From: CAVRCT01 sp963719645 | Lineage (GTDB): Bacteria > Pseudomonadota > Gammaproteobacteria > DSM-16500 | Assembly (NCBI GenBank): GCA_963719645.1 | Contig: CAVRCT010000001.1 | Location: forward strand, 310,001 to 374,000 | Length of the DNA stretch: 64,000 bases | Direction: 5' to 3' | Shown here: positions 58,885 to 64,000 of the stretch, piece by piece | Layout: the number at the start of each line of letters is the position of its first letter | Position numbering within the stretch: position 1 is the first letter of the stretch | The notes under the pieces: model-generated | What the model was told of the DNA's origin: nothing | Database searches by the model: none | The model's input: only the letters and a program-made list of their open reading frames with translations | Made by a program: the position numbers and the translations under genes

Positions 58885-61314
58885 TTAATGCGCCCGCGCA
58901 CGCTCTCCTTTACGCCCTTTTTTGTGTGCAGCTGTCAAAACAGCCGCTTTAGATTTTTTTTTATGCTTACGCACTTGGGCTGTATATCCTTTTAACGCAT
59001 AACTTAATACATCTTCAATCCAACGCACGGGTTTGATATCTAAATCCTTCTTGATGTTATCTGGAATTTCACTTAAATCTTTAATATTCTCGATCGGAAT
59101 AATAACGCTCTTAATTCCACCGCGATGCGCAGCCAACAGTTTTTCTTTGATACCACCCACTGCAAGCACTTCACCACGTAAAGTAATTTCACCCGTCATG
59201 GCATATTCAGAATGAACAGGCAACTGTGTGATGACGGACATTAATGCTGTCACCATACTAATACCCGCGCTAGGACCATCTTTCGGTGTTGCACCTTCGG
59301 GTACGTGGATGTGAATATCATGTCGGTCAAAAAAGTTTTTCGGCACACCCAATACCGGCGCTCTGCCTCTAACCACGGTTAACGCAGCTTGAATAGATTC
59401 CTGCATCACTTCGCCCAAATGGCCAGTATAGGTCGTCTTACCTTTACCCGGTAACGTAACGGCTTCAATTTCAAGTAATTCACCACCGACTTCCGTCCAT
59501 GCTAACCCTTTCACTTGACCGATTTGATCTTTTTCACCGGCCATATCGTGACGATAGCGTCTTACACCTAAATAATGTTCTAAGTCAGCAATATCGATAC
59601 GCTTCTTTTTCTTTGCTTTGATTTTTAAGATAACTTCTTTCACCACTTTACGACAAATTTTTGAAATTTCTCTTTCTAAATTACGCACACCGGCTTCGCG
59701 CGTGTAGTGTTGAATCACATAACGCACCGTCTCAAGTGGAATTTCAATTTCAGTCGCCTTTAAACCATTTGCTTCAATTTGTTTTGGAATCAAATGGCGT
59801 AACGCAATGTGGATTTTTTCATCTTCGGTATAACCTGGAATCCGAATAACTTCCATCCGATCACGTAATGCAGGTGGAATTTCTAAGGTATTTGCCGTCG
59901 CCACAAACATGACATCGGATAAATCATAATCCACTTCTAGGTAATGATCATTGAATGAATGATTTTGTTCGGGATCTAACACTTCTAATAAAGCAGATGC
60001 TGGATCACCGCGGAAATCCATCGCCATTTTGTCAATTTCATCTAACAAGAAAAATGGATTGCACACGTCTGTTTTTGCAATTTTTTGAATGATCTTGCCA
60101 GGCATCGCACCGATGTATGTACGGCGATGACCGCGAATTTCAGCTTCATCCCGTACGCCACCTAATGACATGCGCACAAATTTACGTCCTGTTGCTTTGG
60201 CAATTGATTGGCCGAGTGATGTTTTGCCAACGCCGGGTGGGCCCACTAAACATAAGATAGGACCTTTCAACTTTTTCACGCGCTTATTCACCGCGAGATA
60301 TTCTAAAATGCGCTCTTTCACTTCTTTCAAGCCATAATGTTCATCTTCCAAAATCTTTTCAGCTTCTGCTAAGCTAATTTGTAACTTTGTTCGCTTTTTC
60401 CAGGGTAACGCTAACATCCAATCTAAATAGTTACGTGAGACTGTCGCTTCAGCTGACATGGGCGACATCATTTTCAATTTATTTAATTCAATTTGGCATT
60501 TTTCAGTTGCTTCTTTGGTCATGCCTGACTCTACGATTTTTTTGGCCAATGATTCTATTTCATTAGGCACTTCATCTAGTTCACCTAATTCTTTTTGAAT
60601 CGCTTTCATTTGTTCATTCAAATAATATTCGCGTTGCGTTTTTTCCATCTGGCGTTTCACGCGGCCACGAATTTTCTTTTCAACTTGTAGTAAGTCGATT
60701 TCAGATTCCATCAAGCCGACTAATTTTTCTAGCCGTTTCGATAAATTTAACACTTCAAGAATTTTTTGTTTTTCATCTAACTTCAAAGATAAATGCGCAG
60801 CAATGGTATCTGATAAACGTCCGCCGTCTTCGATCGCTAAAACGGATGCGAGAATTTCGGTTGGAATTTTGCGATTTAATTTTACGTATTGTTCGAATTG
60901 TGATTTTAAGGAACGAATTAAAATTTCAATTTCACGCGTTCCACCACTTTCATCTTCAATGGGTTCAATATCCGCTAAAAAATAATCTTTGTGGGTAACA
61001 AAGCGAGAAATCTTTGCGCGCTTCACGCCTTCAATTAAAACTTTTACGGTACCGTCTGGTAATTTTAATAATTGTAGAACGGTGGCTAACGTTCCCATGC
61101 GATAAATATCATCTTCTGCGGGCTGGTCTTCTGCTGCGCTTTTTTGAGTCGCAACAAGTATTTGCTTATCGGCTGCCATTGCAACTTCGAGTGCTTTAAT
61201 CGAACGTTCGCGGCCTACAAAAAGCGGCACAACCATAAACGGATAAACAACCACGTCTCGTAATGGGAGAACAGGTACGCCTAACAGATTTTTTTCATTC
61301 TTGGCTGATGTCAT
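58885..61314 (-). CDS. lon: ATP-dependent protease Lon
   Basis: Start set at the ATG at 61312-61314 (MTSAKNEKNLLGVPVLPLRD), with AGGA nine bases upstream; six more codons upstream are possible. About 809 residues. N-terminal substrate domain (VPVLPLRDVVVYPFMVVPLF), AAA+ module with Walker A GPPGVGKTSLGQS (~357-364) and Walker B FFLLDEIDK, and C-terminal serine-lysine protease domain with Ser682 in DGPSAGISM. A Lys/Arg-rich tail (RKHKKKSKAA, ending ERARAH) is longer than in E. coli Lon. Degrades misfolded and regulatory proteins. Confidence 0.98.
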   Translation of the reverse strand: MTSAKNEKNLLGVPVLPLRDVVVYPFMVVPLFVGRERSIKALEVAMAADKQILVATQKSAAEDQPAEDDIYRMGTLATVLQLLKLPDGTVKVLIEGVKRAKISRFVTHKDYFLADIEPIEDESGGTREIEILIRSLKSQFEQYVKLNRKIPTEILASVLAIEDGGRLSDTIAAHLSLKLDEKQKILEVLNLSKRLEKLVGLMESEIDLLQVEKKIRGRVKRQMEKTQREYYLNEQMKAIQKELGELDEVPNEIESLAKKIVESGMTKEATEKCQIELNKLKMMSPMSAEATVSRNYLDWMLALPWKKRTKLQISLAEAEKILEDEHYGLKEVKERILEYLAVNKRVKKLKGPILCLVGPPGVGKTSLGQSIAKATGRKFVRMSLGGVRDEAEIRGHRRTYIGAMPGKIIQKIAKTDVCNPFFLLDEIDKMAMDFRGDPASALLEVLDPEQNHSFNDHYLEVDYDLSDVMFVATANTLEIPPALRDRMEVIRIPGYTEDEKIHIALRHLIPKQIEANGLKATEIEIPLETVRYVIQHYTREAGVRNLEREISKICRKVVKEVILKIKAKKKKRIDIADLEHYLGVRRYRHDMAGEKDQIGQVKGLAWTEVGGELLEIEAVTLPGKGKTTYTGHLGEVMQESIQAALTVVRGRAPVLGVPKNFFDRHDIHIHVPEGATPKDGPSAGISMVTALMSVITQLPVHSEYAMTGEITLRGEVLAVGGIKEKLLAAHRGGIKSVIIPIENIKDLSEIPDNIKKDLDIKPVRWIEDVLSYALKGYTAQVRKHKKKSKAAVLTAAHKKGRKGERARAH

Positions 61315-61410
61315 ATAAGGATTCCTATGCAATGACTATTAAACGGCTGCTACTTTATTTAAGTATAGCAAACCGTTTTTAGATATAGTTTATTAATTTA
61401 AAGTCGATTC

Positions 61411-62685
61411 TCATTCAGACGCTGCAAGAGCTTGTTCATTGTTTTCATACATAATAATCGGCGCGGACTCACCTGCAATGCAGGATTCATCGACAATGAC
61501 TTTTGCAACATGATTTAATGAGGGAAGCTCGTACATGGTATCTAATAGAGCTTTCTCTAGAATAGAGCGCAAACCGCGTGCTCCTGTTTTCTTTTCAACA
61601 CAACGCTCGGCAATGGCTTGTAATGCGGAATCACGAAATTCTAAACTGGCGTCTTCCATTTCAAACAATTTGCGATATTGCTTTACGAGTGCATTTTTTG
61701 GTTCAGTTAAAATTCTCACTAACGCTTCCTTGTCTAACTCTTCTAATGTAGCGACAACAGGTAAACGGCCAATTAATTCTGGAATCAAGCCAAATTTTAC
61801 CAAATCGCCGGGTTCCGCTTCTGATAGTAGCTGATTAATCGATTTTGAATCATCTTTGCCACGAATTTCAGCTGAAAAACCAATGCCTGATTTTTCAGAC
61901 CGTTCGCGAATCGTTTTTTCTAAGCCAGCAAACGCGCCGCCACAGATGAATAAAATATTTTTGGTATCGACTTGAATAAACTCTTGTTGTGGATGCTTAC
62001 GGCCACCTTGGGGCGGAACCGATGCTACCGTACCTTCAATTAATTTCAATAAAGCTTGTTGCACGCCTTCGCCGGACACATCCCGGGTAATTGACGGATT
62101 TTCTGATTTGCGGGAAATTTTGTCGATTTCATCAATATAAACAATGCCTGTTTGGGCTTTTGTGACATCGTAATCGCATTTTTGCAATAATTTTTGAATG
62201 ATGTTTTCAACATCTTCACCGACATAACCCGCCTCAGTTAACGTGGTTGCATCTGCCATCACAAATGGCACATTCAACAACCGTGCTAATGTTTCAGCTA
62301 ACAACGTTTTGCCAGATCCTGTGGGGCCAATCAGTAAAATATTACTCTTTGCAATTTCAATATCATTGTTCTTATCTTTTTGGCGAGTACGTAACCGTTT
62401 GTAATGGTTGTAAACGGCAACAGACAAGGTCTTTTTTGCCTGAGCCTGACCAATCACATATTCATCCAGTGTTTGGCGAATTTCCATCGGCGTTGGTAGC
62501 TTAGGAATGACTTCCTCGCTAGGTTGCGTACTTTGTACTTCTTCATGAATGATTTCGGTGCATAACGCTACGCATTCATCGCACACATAAACGGAGGGGC
62601 CTGCGATCAATTTGCGTACTTCATGTTGGCTCTTTCCGCAAAATGAACAATGCAGCACTTTATCTTTACTCCCATTACCACCCAT
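61411..62685 (-). CDS. clpX: ClpX, ATP-binding subunit of ClpXP protease
   Basis: The 424-residue protein has the N-terminal zinc-binding domain (Cys13, Cys16, Cys35, Cys38). Its AAA+ unfoldase has Walker A GPTGSGKTLLAETLA (120-127), Walker B IVYIDEIDKI, pore loop GYVGEDVE and the ClpP-docking IGF loop (KSGIGFSAE). Unfolds ssrA-tagged and other substrates for ClpP. Lies 77 bases downstream of clpP. Confidence 0.98.
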   Translation of the reverse strand: MGGNGSKDKVLHCSFCGKSQHEVRKLIAGPSVYVCDECVALCTEIIHEEVQSTQPSEEVIPKLPTPMEIRQTLDEYVIGQAQAKKTLSVAVYNHYKRLRTRQKDKNNDIEIAKSNILLIGPTGSGKTLLAETLARLLNVPFVMADATTLTEAGYVGEDVENIIQKLLQKCDYDVTKAQTGIVYIDEIDKISRKSENPSITRDVSGEGVQQALLKLIEGTVASVPPQGGRKHPQQEFIQVDTKNILFICGGAFAGLEKTIRERSEKSGIGFSAEIRGKDDSKSINQLLSEAEPGDLVKFGLIPELIGRLPVVATLEELDKEALVRILTEPKNALVKQYRKLFEMEDASLEFRDSALQAIAERCVEKKTGARGLRSILEKALLDTMYELPSLNHVAKVIVDESCIAGESAPIIMYENNEQALAASE

Positions 62686-62762
62686 ATTGTTACCTCAATA
62701 AATATAAATATCTCAACTTATTAGATAGTGTCAAATTTTAAAAATTCAAGAGACGTCATCCA

Positions 62763-63407
62763 CTAAGATGTTTTCTCTTTTTGTTTAACAATGCTACGTT
62801 GAGTTAAAATCTTGTCAATTATATGATATTCCATTGCACGCTCAGGACTCATGAAATTATCACGATCCGTATCTTTTCCAATGGTTTCTTCCGGTTGACC
62901 TGTGTGATGCGCCAAAATTTTGTTTAAGCGCGTACGAATTTTTAATGTTTCTTCCGCATGAATGGCAATATCGGATGCCTGACCTTGCACACCACCTAAT
63001 GGTTGGTGAATCATCACGCGCGCATTCGGTAAGCAATAACGTTTACCCGCAGCACCACCCGCTAATAACAGTGCACCCATACTGGCAGCTTGGCCTAAAC
63101 ACATAGTACTCACATCCGGTTTAATAAATTGCATGGTGTCATAAATTGCTAAACCTGAGGTGACAACACCGCCGGGTGAATTAATGTAAATAGAAATATC
63201 TTTATCCGGATTTTCGGATTCTAAAAACAATAACTGAGCAACCACTAAATTTGAAACATAATCATCAATAGGGCCAACAATAAAAATGACTCGATCTTTT
63301 AACAGGCGCGAAAAAATATCAAACGATCTTTCGCCTCGCGCAGTTTGTTCAACAACAATGGGTACTAAATTAGACGCTGTTAAATTGTCAAAGTTATTTT
63401 GGCTCAT
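62763..63407 (-). CDS. clpP: ClpP, proteolytic subunit of Clp protease
   Basis: The 214-residue serine protease has catalytic Ser109 (GQAASMGALLLAGG), His134 (ARVMIHQPLGG) and Asp183 (DTDRDNFMSP). INSPGGVVTSGLAIYDTMQF is also typical. The first ~15 residues are a propeptide. Between tig and clpX, as in most proteobacteria. Confidence 0.98.
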   Translation of the reverse strand: MSQNNFDNLTASNLVPIVVEQTARGERSFDIFSRLLKDRVIFIVGPIDDYVSNLVVAQLLFLESENPDKDISIYINSPGGVVTSGLAIYDTMQFIKPDVSTMCLGQAASMGALLLAGGAAGKRYCLPNARVMIHQPLGGVQGQASDIAIHAEETLKIRTRLNKILAHHTGQPEETIGKDTDRDNFMSPERAMEYHIIDKILTQRSIVKQKEKTS

Positions 63408-63436
63408 TGAGTATCTTCCTTTATAATGGATTAATG

Positions 63437-64000
63437 TTAGTGCTTAACTAATTCTTGATAACTTAACGTTTTTTCAGTCAATGTAACTTGTTCTAACAGT
63501 TTCTCAACCACTTGTTCTTCTAACACTTGCATTTCAATTTCAGCTAATGCTTGCTTATTCGATTGATACCAAGCGGCTACGTCTTGTGGTTTTTCATATG
63601 CTGACGAAAGATTCGTAATAAAGTTTTGCACGCGTTCTTTATCAATTGCAATTTTACGGTCTTTAATAATTTCCGCGACCAACAAACCTAATGCGACATT
63701 TCGTTTTGCCGCTTCATTAAATTGCGCCATTTCTGCGTCAGTGTGCTGATGTTCATGACCATGATTTGGATGCACTTCATCATGAATACGTTGCGCTTCA
63801 CGTTCAATTAATGCTTTTGGAATGTCAAACGCATTTTGTTCAAGCAATTTATCGAATACTTGATTTTTTAATTTCAATTTGACAACACGGTCTAATTCAC
63901 GTTCGAGATTTTTTTGAATTTCAGCGCGTAAGTCATTTACGTTAGCACTTTTCACACCAAGGCGTTTGATAAAAGCTTCATTCATCTCAGGTAAATTTGC
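63437..64000 (-). CDS. tig: Trigger factor, C-terminal part (5' end outside window)
   Basis: The frame is open to the window edge, so the start lies outside; the ATG at 63985 is internal. About 187 residues of the helical C-terminal chaperone domain are present: NLPEMNEAFIKRLGVKSANV, DLRAEIQKNLERELDRVVKL, FDIPKALIEREAQRIHDEV. A His-rich stretch (HPNHGHEHQH) is unusual. Ribosome-bound chaperone; 29 bases upstream of clpP. Confidence 0.95.
   Translation of the reverse strand, partial: ANLPEMNEAFIKRLGVKSANVNDLRAEIQKNLERELDRVVKLKLKNQVFDKLLEQNAFDIPKALIEREAQRIHDEVHPNHGHEHQHTDAEMAQFNEAAKRNVALGLLVAEIIKDRKIAIDKERVQNFITNLSSAYEKPQDVAAWYQSNKQALAEIEMQVLEEQVVEKLLEQVTLTEKTLSYQELVKH

Overview
This is about 64 kb of AT-rich, densely coding chromosome. 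Gene content and order point to a gammaproteobacterium of the Legionellales type (Coxiella/Legionella/Berkiella-like). The evidence is a housekeeping core of tig-clpP-clpX-lon-hupB-ppiD, mrdA-rodA-mltB-rlpA and asd-fimV-truA-accD-dedD, a 1,616-residue NAD-glutamate dehydrogenase beside alanine dehydrogenase and a leucyl aminopeptidase (amino-acid catabolism), and several large proteins that look like secreted effectors. Among the latter are a degenerate protein kinase with a membrane hairpin and a 1,116-residue protein with a SidE-like N-terminal domain. The taxonomic placement is inference from gene content; no marker phylogeny was possible.

Layout. 1-6.4 kb: M20 peptidase end, kinase-like gene, HdeD-like membrane protein, an unknown two-gene unit and an unknown membrane protein. 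7-12.4 kb (minus strand): inactivated haloalkane-dehalogenase homologue, asd, short fimV remnant, truA, accD, dedD. 12.8-20.6 kb (minus): NAD-GDH, M17 aminopeptidase, alanine dehydrogenase. 20.9-26.7 kb (minus): SidE-like protein and htpG. 27-34 kb: small exported protein, DUF255 thioredoxin-fold protein, 1,156-residue multidomain oxidoreductase and O-methyltransferase. 34.4-36.9 kb (minus): a coiled-coil protein that appears split by a frameshift, with a duplicated domain. 37-39.6 kb: lemA, M48 protease, hemH. 40-42.2 kb: Bcr/CflA transporter and a rearranged queA/LysR junction made of two broken genes. 42.6-51.3 kb: PagL-like protein, mrdA-rodA-mltB, rlpA, an RseP-type protease, rmuC. 51.5-52.7 kb: a complete IS110-family element. 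53.2-55.8 kb: small exported protein and two unknown proteins. 56-64 kb (minus): ppiD, tRNA-Asp, tRNA-Val, hupB, lon, clpX, clpP, tig.

Almost every intergenic gap is filled by palindromic repeats of at least five families, often inserted into one another. One is a 237-bp element with long terminal inverted repeats, three internal hairpins and 11-bp target duplications, present four times almost unchanged. Another is a 125-bp palindrome that serves as the target of the IS110 element.

The most striking signal is the IS110 element's leader. It contains two hairpin loops whose single-stranded segments match, respectively, the two halves of the target the element sits in and the two ends of the element itself. 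This is the layout of a bridge RNA, with a CT core, and it is readable directly from this sequence. A remnant of the same element's right end lies in a second copy of the target near 3.7 kb.
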